Below are positions 10,943 to 22,490 of a stretch of DNA of 64,000 nt, one piece after another. The stretch is from Gautieria morchelliformis (Eukaryota > Basidiomycota > Agaricomycetes > Gomphales > Gomphaceae), in contig WHVA01000038.1 of NCBI GenBank assembly GCA_015179125.1, positions 1-64,000 of the forward strand, in the 5' to 3' direction. Within the stretch, counting starts at the first letter, position 1. Each line of letters starts with the position of its first letter. The notes under the pieces are model-generated. The model worked only from the letters and a program-made list of their open reading frames with translations, made no database searches and was not told the DNA's origin. The position numbers and the translations under genes are program-made.

Positions 10943-12395
10943 CAAATATTTTCTTGGCACTTGCATTTCTTTTGGTAAATGGTTCAGTGGCCATATTTGC
11001 TGTTTTTTTCTATAACTCAATGTGGCATTTTAATTGTTGGTACATGAAATTCATGATACACATATACTATTTTGGATGCACGAACGAGGCTTTAGCGTGC
11101 CAACCTGAACCGACCCGGTTCGGGGGACCCCCCGAGCGTAGCGAGGGAGGGGAGGGTCGGTGAATGGTTGGTCCTCTTCGTGCGCCCGGGAGAAACAGTA
11201 AAATTTACGCTCAACAATTTTTTAATCTCTTAATTGGTATTTTTCTAATTACTCATGTACACGAAGCCTTGTGGGTGATGAGGGGTGCGCCGGAGTTTGA
11301 AGCGTCGGAGTGGGGATTTAAGGTCACCCCTACGCAATGAGAGCCCATGACTCGGATCAGGCACCAGACTCTGCAACGGAGCCTGATTTATTTATGTACT
11401 AGGACGACACAGCATGCTGTAATTGGAACCGTCGTGCGATCATGCGCAGTGCGCACTGGCAGTGATGATGCACGAGGACTGGCATTCGTGATGCGTATGG
11501 AATATTAGGCGCTTGCCAAGGCCAAAATCATAGACGCCGAGGTAATTGGAGTCCAAGGATAGACGCCAGAGCCTTGGAATAAAAATTACATAAGATGACT
11601 CTGCGAGCGCACGTGTCACTCACAGTAGCGCCATAGAGGTACCTTTTGTGGTCCGGCGACAGAAAACGATCCGCAAGTTGCAGCATATGGATATATTATC
11701 CCAAGGATCCTGGAGCTTTGATGGGAAGTGTCAGGCAAGTTGACTTAAGCTACTAGGCCCTGGGGCAATGTGTTGGGGGAGGGAGGGTGGCGACCACAAT
11801 CCTAACGTCAACGGAATGGAAGGTGTCACAACGCTGTTGTCACATTTTTTTGCTGGATGTGATAGGTGTAATTAATTGGCCTATGACCATTCGCAGTGGA
11901 AAACCAATTGCTGGCTCACTCCACAGGATGCCAGCTGCGCCGTTAGCAAAAGCTCTCATGGCACAGTACACCATTAAGACATAAGCAGTCTAACCGTTGG
12001 TCCGTATCCACGAAGTGTGACCTCAGATAGCTCGGATGTTCTCGCTGAAGTGCGAGTGAATGTCCTCGGAGAGGGAACAGATAATGTCCTGTGGTTTAAG
12101 GTATGTACGTGCTCCACTTATTCTATCTTTGTATCATATTGATATGTCGTTTTTGTGTAGGAAAGGGTCATGACGCAGGACGAGATTGTTGAGACCGTGG
12201 TGGTAGGTTGTGCGCTGTGGTAGTCTTCTCACTTTCATGGCCTCCCCAGGACAGTGCACCCATCCTCCTGCATCCTAAACGTGGCTGGTATCTTTGAGCC
12301 CGATCCCCATCCTTCCCACCAGGCACATTCATTCCTCTCATTCCACCAGCCCCAAAGCCACCCCCAGCGTGCTCTGACACCCATACAGAACGTTG
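10943..12395. other. no confident gene; possible two-exon fragment near 12000-12202
   Basis: Most of this stretch shows nothing recognisable. At 11060-11160 there is a GC-rich patch with inverted segments (CCGACCCGGTTCGGGGG). At about 11988-12100 on the plus strand there is an open frame that includes VLAEVRVNVLGEGTDNVLWF. It ends at a good donor (AAG/GTATGT, 12101), followed by a 60-nt intron with a TTTTGTGTAG acceptor and an open stretch ERVMTQDEIVETVV (from 12161). This could be a captured or relict gene fragment. I do not recognise it. Confidence 0.3.
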
Positions 12396-12617
12396 ATCGA
12401 TGGAAGAGATGCCTATGAACAAATCCGTGTCATAGACGAGGACATGCACCACACGACCTCCAACACACCAGACGGAACAATGGAAAGCTTGGTAATGCAG
12501 CAGGGTGATTGCAACGGCCCAGCTACATACTAAGCATTGATGAACCACATCTTTGGGCCATATATTGGTATCTTCATGGATGTCTACTTAGACAACATAA
12601 TAGTGTACTCTAACAGT
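12396..12617 (+). pseudogene. Gypsy-C reverse transcriptase remnant
   Basis: About 74 codons translate to a recognisable core of Ty3/Gypsy reverse transcriptase. They run from IDGRDAYEQIRV through PDGTMESLVMQQGDCN and MNHIFGPYIG to FMDVYLDNIIVYS. The active-site motif is YLDN where active enzymes have YLDD, and an in-frame TAA follows GPATY. It is a short relict of a family whose integrase end is probably the piece at 19357-19770. Confidence 0.8.
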
Positions 12618-12735
12618 ATGACGATGCCGATGTCGCGGTAAGGCCACTTACCACGAGCCAGCCCTGAGACGGAGCGATCGCGTCAAGGAGCAACAGGCGG
12701 CTAGTATAGTCGAAGTTGCTGATGGGGACGATCGC

Positions 12736-13942
12736 ATGGTGGAGTTCGCCATGGTGGGTGCCACCATCCCATTGTGCAACCCAACAGGAGTTGAGGAAGC
12801 ACGCAAACAGGATGACTGGCCGGTATGGGAGCTGTCTATTAAGCGTGAACTCAATCAGCATGAGCAAATTGGCACCTGGGACCTTGTCGATCCCCCAGCA
12901 GGAGTCAACATTGTAGGAAGCCGAATAGTGCTACATTATAAGCTGGACAAAGACGGCAAGGTACAGGAGCACAAGGCTAGACTGGTAGTGCAGGGTTTCT
13001 CCCAAATTGAAGGCATCGATTACAACGAGACATTTTCTCCCACAGCAAAGCTAACAGCTATCCGGATCATAGTCGTGCTAGCGGCCCGGAACGATTGGGA
13101 GATTGAGCAAACGGATATCGTCGGTGCTTACCTGAACGCAAAGCTCAAGGAGGAAATACTCATGCGTCAGCCAAAAGGGTTCGAGATACCAGGAAGGGAG
13201 CACGAGGTGTTCCATCTCAAGAGGGAAATCTACGGCTTGAAACAATCAGGTCGCGAATGGTATGATCACTTGAAGGGTACCCTAACTTCCATGGGATTCA
13301 CAAGGTGTCAAGTCGAGCACGCAATGTTCTACCAATACAACTAGGACACCACCGTGCTTGCGGTCGATGTAGATGACATCACTATCATTGGGGATTCGAG
13401 GCGTGGCATCAGCAGGTTCAAGGAGCAACTGAGCACGCACTACAAAATCAAGGACCTAGGCGATCTGAACTGGCTATTGGGTCTCGAGGTCACCAGAGAC
13501 CGAGACCGAGACCGAAGAACGATCACCTTCAGCCAAAGCGCATACGTCCAGAAGATAGTGGAGCGCTTTAATTTGCAGGATGCTTGACCGCTCTCAATCC
13601 CTATGAACCCTGGCGATATCCTGTCAGTCGAGGACTGCCCTAAAGCCCCTCAAGAAATAGCGAGGATGAAGCGCGTACCTTACAGAGAGGCTATCGGCTC
13701 ACTGATGTACGCAGCCATAGGCTCTAGGCCGGACATAGCATATGCCGTGTCGTACCTGTCTCGCTTCATGCAGAATCCCGGACACATCCATTGGGAGGCT
13801 GTGAAAAGGGTCATCAGGTATCTGAAGGGCACAAAGGAAGCCAAGCTCACGATAGGAGCAGGCGGGACATTCAAGTGGGTACTTGAAGACAGGCAGAACC
13901 GCTACGGACTGGAGGGCTTCAGTGATGCCGCCTCTAACACTT
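12736..13942 (+). pseudogene. Copia-C reverse transcriptase and RNase H fragment
   Basis: Contains the Copia reverse transcriptase from WELSIKRELNQHEQIGTWDLV through HKARLVVQGFSQ, IYGLKQSGREWY and the VDVDDI active site. It continues to VPYREAIGSLMYAA and the first RNase H block, GLEGFSDA, where it stops abruptly. In-frame stops are at 13342-13344 (TAG) and 13585-13587 (TGA). The Asp-Trp pair normally following SDA is missing. No gag, protease, integrase or LTR is present. Its 3' end is fused directly to Gypsy-A gag. A triplicated GACCGA occurs at about 13498-13515. Confidence 0.9.
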
Positions 13943-13945
13943 ACC

Positions 13946-15056
13946 ATGGATGACTTGCCATCTGCTGCTGAAGTTTTGGACCGCTTGGCGGCGATAGAGC
14001 AAGAGTTGATGAGGGAGAGGCAGGAAAAACAAGATCCGGAGACAAGGTTGAATATCCTGCAGGCTATGACCACTGGGCTGATGGCTGGACTCCCTGGTCA
14101 CATTCGCGCCTCCTCAAAGCGAACAGCTGGGCCAGCAAAGCCCTGTGAATACGATGGGGCTCGTGTGAACGGTCGCAACTTCATCCAGTCGTGCAGCCTC
14201 TACCTGGGCGTGTGTGCGAGTGACTTTGCAGACGAGCAGTCACAGATCCTTTGGGCGATGTCCTTCATGAAAACAGGCAGGGCTGCGACTTTTTCCACTT
14301 GCACATTCACTCACGAAGCAAAGCATGGCATGCCGCTCTACATGACCTGGAAGGATTTTGTATCAGCATTTCGCCAGCAGTTTTACCCCCTACACGAGGC
14401 CACCGATGCAATGAACCAACTGGAATAGCGCCAGTACCACCAAGGCAAGCGTTCAGTTGATGAATACATCGATGGGTTCAAAGAGCTGGTTGAGAAGGCC
14501 GAATACACAGATGGGCGATCAATTGTGATGAAGTTCCGCCGAGGTCTCAAACCTGCAATCCAGAGTCACATCGCATTGATGTTGGATGGCAGGCCAAAGG
14601 ACAACGACCCTTCTGCATGGTATGGGGCGGCGAGAACAGTTGCACTCACGTGGGCAGCCAACGAAGCGTTCCAGGGACCTAGGGTGACAAACAGCAGCCC
14701 TCCCCCACTGCCAGTTTTTCAAGGCAGGTGAATCACACACCAGGTTCACCAGTCAGCTCTCTTTGAGGCCAGCGATAATGCCAGTGCCCATGCCCCTTCC
14801 AAATGCCTCTGGGCCTGCTCCGATGGACGTGGATGCTGCAAAGAAGTGATTTCCACAGCCACTCACCTGTCAGCGCTGCAGAAAGGTCGGACACTTTGCG
14901 TGAGAATGACCGCAGGCCTACGATGTCCGCTACATGACAGCTGATGAACGCGAGGAGCTGCTGGAGCACTGGATGATTGCTGCAGATGTGCAAGATGTCA
15001 CTGAGGAAGAGGTCGAGAAGGATGGTGCTGAGGATTTTGTGTCGTGCAGAGAGTGA
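13946..15056 (+). pseudogene. Gypsy-A Gag
   Basis: The start ATG at 13946-13948 gives MDDLPSAAEVLDRLAAIEQE, then the retrotransposon Gag fold (YDGARVNGRNFIQSCSLYLG, TWKDFVSAFRQQF). After a TAG at 14426-14428 the same frame continues with VDEYIDGFKELVEKA. A later frameshift leads to a zinc-knuckle region (CQRCRKVGHFA), where the final Cys codon is replaced by TGA and a second TGA follows. The natural Gag stop is at 15054-15056. Gag would form the cytoplasmic particle that packages element RNA; this copy cannot make it. Confidence 0.85.
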
Positions 15057-18000
15057 GAGATGTGCCCTCGCTGCCCCTGTCCAATCGCTTTGCCACTCTG
15101 TCAATAGCCCCAGATACTGAAGATACAACCCCTGTGTCAGAAACTGGGTCACACACAGCAAGCGATAAAGACACATCAACCGCCGACATTCCGAAAGGTC
15201 CTTTACCACGATTGAAATGTTGGGAGCGAGCCCTTCCCAAGCACTTCGTGGTTGCATCTGTCCCCTCTCCAAATTCACTGAACCTCAAGGTAGAGACCCA
15301 GACAACAGACACTGCTGAAGTCAAAGGGGTGACTGCACTCCTTGACAGTGGTGCGACTGGGTTGTTCATCGACAGCGAATTTGTCACCGCTGAGAAGTTA
15401 ACCATGCGATCACTCACACGCCCTGCCCCTGTGTACAATGTTGATGGCACTCCCAACGAGGGTGGAGCAATTCGCAATGTTGTTGATGTCATCTTGGGAT
15501 TCCGTGACCACTCTGAACGTGCTGTCTTTGCTGTCACGAACCTGGGGAAGCACAAGATGATCCTTGGCTACCCATGGATCCGGGAGCACAACCCGGAGGT
15601 TAACTGGAGAATGCAGGAGGTAACACTGGATAGATGCCCTGCGCAGTGCCACACCTGCAGAGCAACATTGCGGGAAGAGCGGAGAGAGGAGGCAAGGATA
15701 CGTGTGTGCCGCCTGGGCCACCTGCTCAGATGGTGGAAGAGGAAGAGGGCGACACAGAAGGAGATGAGCCAGGTGATGTTGAGCCCCTTCTGGAGCCAGG
15801 CGACCGCCTGTTTGCGACTGTGTCCACGCCCAATGTACCTGTACCCACTATTGCAGCCACCACAACCACTTCACAGCAGCTAGCTGAGAAGGCCCTTCAC
15901 AGTGTATCCCCAGCAGAAAAGGAACTCATCCCTCTTTACCTCTGTGACTTCAAGGATGTCTTGATAAAGAGTCCTTTGATTCACTTCCTGAACGCAGGAC
16001 ATGGGACCACGCAATTGAGCTCGAGCCAGGGCCAAGCCATCTGCATGCAAGGTTTACCCTCTTGCCCCCAGTGAACAGTCGCAGCTGGATGAATTCCTGT
16101 AGGAGAACCTGCGCACTGGCCGCATTCGCCCCTCAAAATCACCTATGGCCAGCCCAGTGTTCTTCATCAAGAAGAAGGATGGATTGCTGCGCCTGGTCCA
16201 GGATTATTGTGTGCTCAATGCCATGACAGTGAAGAACTGCTACCCCCTTCCCATCATTTCTGAGCTCATTGGGCAGCTTCATGGAGCGAAATACTTCACC
16301 AAGCTAGATGTGCGATGGGGCTTTAATAATGTGCGAATAAAGGATGGCGATGATTGGAAGGCTGCATTCTGCACTAATTGTGGCCTCTTTGAACCCCTCA
16401 TCATGTTCTTTGGACTCACAAACAGCCCTGTGACATTCCAGACCATGATGAATGACATCTTCCAAGACCTCATCATGGAAGGGCATGTGTGTGTGTACCT
16501 GGATGACATCCTGATCTTCACCAACACCCTTGAGGAGCATCGCCGACTTCTGCGAATAGTCCTTGAGGGCCTACAGCAGCACAAGCTCTATCTTCGCCCT
16601 GAGAAATGCGAATTTGAGCGAACAAGGATTGAGTACCTTGGGCTCATTGTGTCACATGGAAAGGTGGAGATGGACCCCATCAAGGTCGCAGGTGTCATGG
16701 ACTGGCCAACCCCAGCAAATTGCAAGGAAATGCAGGCCTTCCTGGGATTTGCCAACTTTTATGGCCAGTTTGTCAAGGGCTTCTCACATCATGCGCGACC
16801 CCTGTTTGAGCTCACCAAGAAGGATGTAAAATGGTCGTGGGGTGATCGCGAACAGCAGGCATTTGATGGGCTGAAGCTGCGATTCACATCAACGCCGATC
16901 CTGCACTTTGCAGATGACAATCAACCATACCTGGTGGAGGCTGACAGTTCAGATGTCATCACTGGTGCAGTCCTGTCCCAGCGATCTCCAGATGACGACA
17001 AATGGCATCCCATTGCATTTTACTCAAAGAGTCTCACTCCTGTGGAGCGAAATTATGACATTCATGACAAGGAGATGCTGGCTATTATTCATGCCTTAGA
17101 GGAATGGCGACATTTCCTTGAAGGCACTAAGCATCGCATTGAGATCTGGACAGACCACAAGAACCTGGAGTATTTTCGCACTGCAAAGAAGCTTAATTGC
17201 AGGCAGGCTAGATGGTCTCTCTACTTGTCGTGTTTTGATTTTGAGCTTCACCATCAGCCTGGTGTCACGATGGGCAAGTCAGACGCACTGTCACGGCACT
17301 CAGACCATGGGTCAGGATCAGGTGACAACAGCGATTTGACACTCCTATGCCCAGAGATGTTCATTGTTCGTGCCTTGGAGGGGCTCACCCTGGCGGGGGA
17401 CGAACGTGGGATTGCTCGCGACGTGAAGAAGGCATTTGGGGATGGGTCACTGGAGGACGAGGTCGCAGGGGCGGTAAAGAAGTTGCAAGAGTCTGGTGGG
17501 AAATCGCTGGTGTCTGCAGAGTGGGCTGAGATGGATGGGCTGCTCACATTTCGAGGTAAAGTTTACATTCCAGATGTCCTAGGACCTCAGGCGATGAATT
17601 GTCGCCCAGCACCATGATTCAGGGGTCGCTGGTCATCCTGGGCGATGGAAGACCCTTGAACTTGTCTCACGAAATTACTGGTGGCCCCACATGTCGTGGT
17701 ATATTGGTGAGTACTCCAAGACGTGCGATGTATGCCTGCGAACAAAGGCACGAAGGCAGCCACCCCTCAGTGAACTCCATCCACTCCCTGTCCCTGAAGC
17801 TCACTGGGATATGATCAGTGTTGACTTCATTGTGGAACTGCCTGACGCACATGGCTACGATGCTGTGATGAATGTAGTGGACTCGGTCTCCAAGCCGGCA
17901 CACTTCATCCCCACCAACACCACGATCACTGCAGCCGGAGCAGCACGACTTTCCTACACCATGTCTGGAAGCTGCATGGCCTCCCGTGAACAGTGGTGTC

Positions 18001-18963
18001 AGATCGTGGGGTCCAGTTCGTGTGCGAATTCACTCGTGAGCTTTATCGCCTGCTGGGAATTCGCATCGCAGCCTCCACAGCGTACCACCCACAGACTGAC
18101 AGGTAGACGGAACGACTCAATCAATAGAGCAGTACCTCCGACTCTTTGTCAATGAGTGACAAGATGACTGGGATGACCTCTTGCCCATGGCTGAGTTCCA
18201 GTACAACAACCATGTGCATGCTTCCACTCGTCAATCGCCCTTCATGCTGGACACTAGGTGGCACCCACAAATGGGCTTCGAACCACATCAACCCCCATTG
18301 AACCTTGAGTCTGTCAATGAATTCAAGGAACGCATGGAGGAGTCACTGTCAGAAGCAAAGTCGGCACTGGCAAAGTCAAAGGAGGACATGGCGACATACT
18401 ATAATCACCGACGTGAACCGGCACCTACATTTTCTCCGGGTGACAAGGTTTACCTCGGTGCGAGCGATATACACACCACCCATCCTTTGAAAAAGCTAGC
18501 TCATTGGCGACTTGGCCCCTATGTTGTTGAACACCAAGTTGGGTCACAAGCCTACCGTCTCCGCCTCCCAAGGTCTCTAAGTCACCTCGACCCTGTTTTC
18601 TCCGTCATTAAGCTCACTCCTGCTCCATCCGATCTAATATTGGGTCGGCGACCATCCCCACCACCTCCACCCACCCTTAGAGAGGGCGATTAGCACTTTG
18701 AAGTTGAACAGGTGTTAGACAGTTGCATGCAAGAAAATCGCCTCCAGTTCCTCATCAAGTGGAGGGGGTATGGCTATGGAGAGAATTCTTGGGAAAATGA
18801 GGGTGATGTCCAAGCTCCTGACCTCATTGCCGACTTCCACCATTTGCATCCAGGTGCCCCTCATCGCATTCGCTCCTTGGAGGCTGTCACCTTTCAGAAT
18901 CGCATCCCTGTTCCACCTGTGGGACTTCATGCGTCGGGTCGCCGCATTCTAGAGGGGGGGTGA
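15044..18963 (+). pseudogene. Gypsy-A Pol
   Basis: Pol overlaps the end of Gag by about 13 nt and lies in the -1 frame relative to it. Recognisable parts are an aspartic protease with ALLDSGATG (about 15330-15360), and reverse transcriptase with LDVRWGFNN and the active site VYLDDILIF (about 16490-16520). RNase H follows ([22 protein letters not shown]), then an integrase zinc region and core (SVDFIVELPDAHGYDAV). A C-terminal segment and a chromodomain (LQFLIKWRGYGYGENSW, about 18741-18791) complete it. The frame is lost near 15880, 16075-16145, 17617-17690 and 18155-18180, and there is a TAG before the chromodomain, so the polyprotein is dead. Confidence 0.9.
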
Positions 18964-19356
18964 TGTCAGGGGAACACCAATCACACACTGTGCATGATCG
19001 CACTGCATGATCGCACTGTGCATGATCACACACTGCATGATCGCAGCGTGTTGTTGGTGGCCCCTGAGCTTCTCCTAGCCTTTAGCATCCTTCTGTCTTG
19101 TGTTCCGTTTATTTCCCTTCCTGTTCCGGCCACTTCCTACATCATTCCTTCCTTATCTGTCCAGCCCTGTTATCGCTGGCATGATTGCTTATGTAACTCG
19201 GGCATTTGGTGATTGGGCTAGCATGCGCGAGTTTGCTTATAGTCATAGTTAGGTGGCGAAGGGGTTCCTTAGAGTTTTCTCTTTGGATCCCCCTTCACCA
19301 GGTATGTCTATGTCCTGCATGTAGTTCTCTATCTTACTTTGGATCCCCCTTCGCCA
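18964..19356 (+). repeat. Gypsy-A 3' LTR (about 393 bp)
   Basis: Begins TGTCAGGGGAACACC, matching TGTCAGGGGACACC at the start of the Gypsy-B LTR (49791). It ends with a CTTTGGATCCCCCTTCGCCA block, also matching the end of the Gypsy-B LTR. That block occurs twice, at 19281-19301 and 19337-19357, 56 bp apart. The first copy is followed by GTATGT and the second ends in CAG, so they bracket a possible intron. Confidence 0.8.
18981..19050 (+). repeat. short tandem repeat GCATGATCGCACT in the Gypsy-A LTR
   Basis: Four copies of a GCATGATCRCA core, each preceded by CACTG or CTGT, lie in tandem close to the LTR start, where U3 regulatory repeats are usual. The equivalent part of the Gypsy-B LTR holds an unrelated repeat (TTCCGA). 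Confidence 0.8.
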
Positions 19357-20781
19357 GTTCGCCGCTTGAGTGTAGAGCGTCTGCCTAGATTGCCTTATAG
19401 CAACATACACCCTGTATTCCATGCTAACCTATTACACATACATATTGCAAATGATGATCGACGTTTCCCTGGACGAGCTGTGACACAGGTTACCGATCTA
19501 GGGGACGCCCTGTTAGAATGGCATGTGAAAAGACTAGAAACTCACTGTAATTACGGAAAGGATGCTGGTTCCAGGTCCTATGGCAGAGCAATGACAGGAC
19601 CTGGCTTCCCTTCGCGTCAGTAAAACATCTGGCAGCATTGGACACTTACTTGGATGAACAAGACATAACTAGCATCGATGACCTGCCGAACATCACCGGA
19701 CAGCCCCCTCCGGACATAGAGCAGATATTGCACTTACCGGAATGGGAAAGCTGCACGCCCCCGATCGACAGCAATGCAATCATGCTGACTATACTGATTG
19801 ACAGAGACATTCCCTATAAAAAGAGGGATAAGACAGGTCTGAAACTTACAGTAACACTCACCCCTATGTCTGGCAATGACGTTATGCAACCCGCTCCACC
19901 AGCCACTCAGCAGCAGTGGCACAACACATCCACGCTCCACGAGTATGCTGGAGGACACAACCCTGGGCCTGCACCCCCAGGCTACGAGGCCTGGTTGGTG
20001 GCACAGTCATTCTACGCTGCCAATAGGCACCCCCAAGAAAACCATGAGGACGCTATATCTGAAATATCGAATGTCTTCAGTCACTTTGACTCAATCTCGC
20101 AATACACGGCAACTGACCAGGTGCCCATGGTACAACAACCGCCCCCCCTGCCGTCCATGTCTGGAACGCACGCCTACCCTCCCAGGTACTATGGTGCTCT
20201 GGCGCAACAAGCCCCACCACGAAACACTGCTACACACGGTTACCCCCCTATCAGCGCGCACAGATGAGCCACTCTGATTATTACTCACCTTACCATGTCC
20301 CCGCTCAAGTACGACCTGAAATCCCTGAGGAGAGCTTCATGGAGCACTATGCCTCCTTCGGCCTCTTCCAGCAGACCAGCGACAGAGCAATGGTGAACTA
20401 TAACTCCGCCTTCGACCACGGGCAACAATCGTTCTGCAGAGGACGTCGAGGGAGGGGAAGGGGGAGGGGTTCCACCGACGGTCAGCAGTCCGACAGGGAC
20501 TGTGTCCCCTGGCGCAATGACGGCCAACACCTAGGAGGGACTCATGTGCCCAGACAGCACCCTAGGAGTAACACGGCAGGACCCAGCCAACCCGCACCCG
20601 CCGCGCAGGCTCCACCGGCTGCAAACGTGCCCGAACCTGGTATGTTACCTGATGATCCGCACTTGACGCTGTCAGCCACTGACGAAAGAGCATTCAAAGC
20701 TGTGGTCTAGCAAATAATCAACGGTGTGGCCAAGTTGGCCACTGGAACCAAAGAGGATGAAATGCTGGACGCCGACAACTA
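19357..20781 (+). pseudogene. Gypsy-C integrase C-terminus with Pro/Gln-rich, RGG-box tail
   Basis: The first part reads YSNIHPVFHANLLHIHIAND and then RRFPGRAVTQV, LLEWHVKRLETH. After a frameshift near 19620 it reads DTYLDEQDITSIDDLP. This matches the C-terminal end of a Ty3/Gypsy integrase family common in Agaricomycetes. From about 19770 the frame runs on without a stop into a long Pro-, Gln- and Gly-rich tail to 20267. It then continues in an overlapping frame (20264-20710) that contains a GRRGRGRGRG box and ends at stops near 20710 and 20780. Tails of this kind often bind RNA. I do not know this tail from other elements. The piece abuts the Gypsy-A LTR on its left. Confidence 0.6.
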
Positions 20782-20859
20782 GATACCATGGTTAGTACTC
20801 ACTTTCTTTGCTTGTTTCAGGGCTAAAGTGTTCACTACCTTGTAGCAAAGGAGGGCGAG

Positions 20860-21585
20860 TGTAAGGACCCGGGCTAGCTTACTAATGCTGAGCCCTTACA
20901 GACTCTGACAAGCTAAAGATAGAATTAGAAAAAACATACATAAGATCAGAACAAATTTCCTGTACATATTCAAGACTCTTAGCACCCACCTATCAAAGGT
21001 TGACTCAGACTGGTTATATCGAGTGCTGCACCTCTTAAGAATTCAGTTTCCACAGTCTGTCGCTATACTTTGAGCTCCGACTCACACTTCCTTACAAGAC
21101 CACTCCCCAAGCGTCGGACCCCATTTCGCCACAACTCCACGACACTCTCCCCACTTACCGCACTGCCCATATTCCTGGATACGGCGCGCATGCTGACATA
21201 CAAAATTGTTCGATGACAGCAGAGGGGATGCATTTGACCAAGGTGCATTTGCGTTGATGAGGTACCGTGCACGAGCTTACTAATGCGGTTCTTTCAGCTT
21301 CTGCATGCTTCTCGCGCACTTCTTCCGAGCTTCTTTTGCTGCTTCAACATTCTTTTTTGCTGGACACTCCGACATTCTATGCGACTTTGCAAGCCACTAC
21401 TGTTGTGAAGACGATTGACCCATCGCCGAGTACCATCATATACTTCCATCCCTGCATTCCTTCCCTGACCAATCCCCGAGCACACTACCTTAGTATAAGT
21501 ACGCAACACTTGTATGACGGAAGCTCAGACCTTTATCTGTCGCCGCCTAGGTAGTTGTAAGCTGCGCACAGAAGCTGCTCTTACA
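20860..21585 (+). repeat. Copia-B 5' LTR (about 726 bp)
   Basis: The boundaries are inferred from the terminal TGTAAGGACC and CTCTTACA sequences and from the primer-binding site immediately downstream. Only one full copy is present. Positions 21110-21350 resemble 38424-38640. Confidence 0.65.
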
Positions 21586-21587
21586 AT

Positions 21588-21600
21588 AGGTTATGGGCCC
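21588..21600 (+). promoter_or_regulatory. Copia-B primer-binding site
   Basis: AGGTTATGGGCCC lies two bases past the LTR and is almost identical to the site of Copia-A1 and A2, pointing to initiator-tRNA half-molecule priming. Here the ATG in the site leads to a short dead frame; gag starts later, at 21678. Confidence 0.6.
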
Positions 21601-21677
21601 CGCTCCCTGAAACTTAACTTAACCTAATCGTCGTGCGCAAAAAACATACCACTGTCTCACAGCAAGCCAGCCACACC

Positions 21678-22490
21678 ATGGCTGACACAACTACATCGAA
21701 GCTCCTATCAACAATCGAAAAGTTCGACGGGAATAACTGGGAAACATGGGCCTTTTCACTACAAGCTGCCCTTATGTTCATCGACGCCATGCACATCGCT
21801 GAGGGTCAAGAATCGACACCCTCCCTGAGAACGCCACCGACGGACGACGAGTGCAAGTGACTCGAGGACTCGGAGAAGCGATCTCACCAGGGTCTCTCCT
21901 TGCTGCTGGTATCCATCAAGCCCTCCGTCCATCAATCCCTCGACTTGGCGAAAACTCTAGAACAGAACTGGAGCAATTTAAAAACAACCTATGGCATGAG
22001 GACCAGTCTCAATTTATGGGTCGACTATCGTAAATACACGACCATGACATTCTCGCACGACACCCAACTCATGCAACAGATCGACGAAACGTCCGAGTTG
22101 AGAAATTGAATCATCACCGCGGGTCTAGCCATCAGCAACCCTCTTCACACCCTCAACGTGCTTCAAGCCTTACCCGCATCCTACCAGATTGCACAACAGA
22201 CGATACTTACCATCTCTGACTTCTCGCAAATCGATTGGGCTAACACCCGGAGCCGAATCCTGTCCGAAGAACTTCGACAGGGATCTCATCCAAACGTGAA
22301 CACCATTCACGCGAAGTCCAACACAGGCAAGGACAAGTGCAACTATTGTGGGGGCACCAGGCACTGGGAAAAGGACTGCCAGCGCAAGGCACACTGCTTG
22401 TCATGAGAAGAAGCGCAGTCTGAGAGCAAGAAAGGGCCGGTGACAAAAAGAACAAGGCAAAGGAAAAAGAAAAGGACAAGAAGGAAACAT
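21678..22490 (+). pseudogene. Copia-B Gag
   Basis: Starts MADTTTSKLLSTIEKFDGNN, a typical Copia Gag opening with an NW-type motif, and proceeds to a zinc knuckle, CNYCGGTRHWEKDC (about 22340-22380). There are stops at 21858 and near 22110 and frame changes between. A Lys-rich run follows the knuckle, as in Copia-A. It is inactive. Confidence 0.85.

Larger units (their letters stand above)
13946..19356 (+). mobile_element. Gypsy-A, Ty3/Gypsy chromovirus, 5' LTR missing
   Basis: Order is gag, protease, reverse transcriptase, RNase H, integrase, chromodomain and 3' LTR, which is the Gypsy order. The element begins exactly at gag. The sequence just before it is a Copia-C fragment, so the 5' LTR and primer site are gone. 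Numerous stops and frameshifts make it inactive. The best relative in the window is Gypsy-B (45592-50236), which shares the domain order, the gag-pol junction layout and the LTR end structure. Confidence 0.9.

Noticed and set aside
14733-15278. 181-codon minus-strand ORF over Gypsy-A
   Set aside because: Antisense to Gag zinc knuckle and the start of Pol, which are recognisable on the plus strand.
18981-19050. Short repeats as a CRISPR array
   Set aside because: Spacers are a few bases and variable, the host is eukaryotic, and the repeats lie in a Gypsy LTR.
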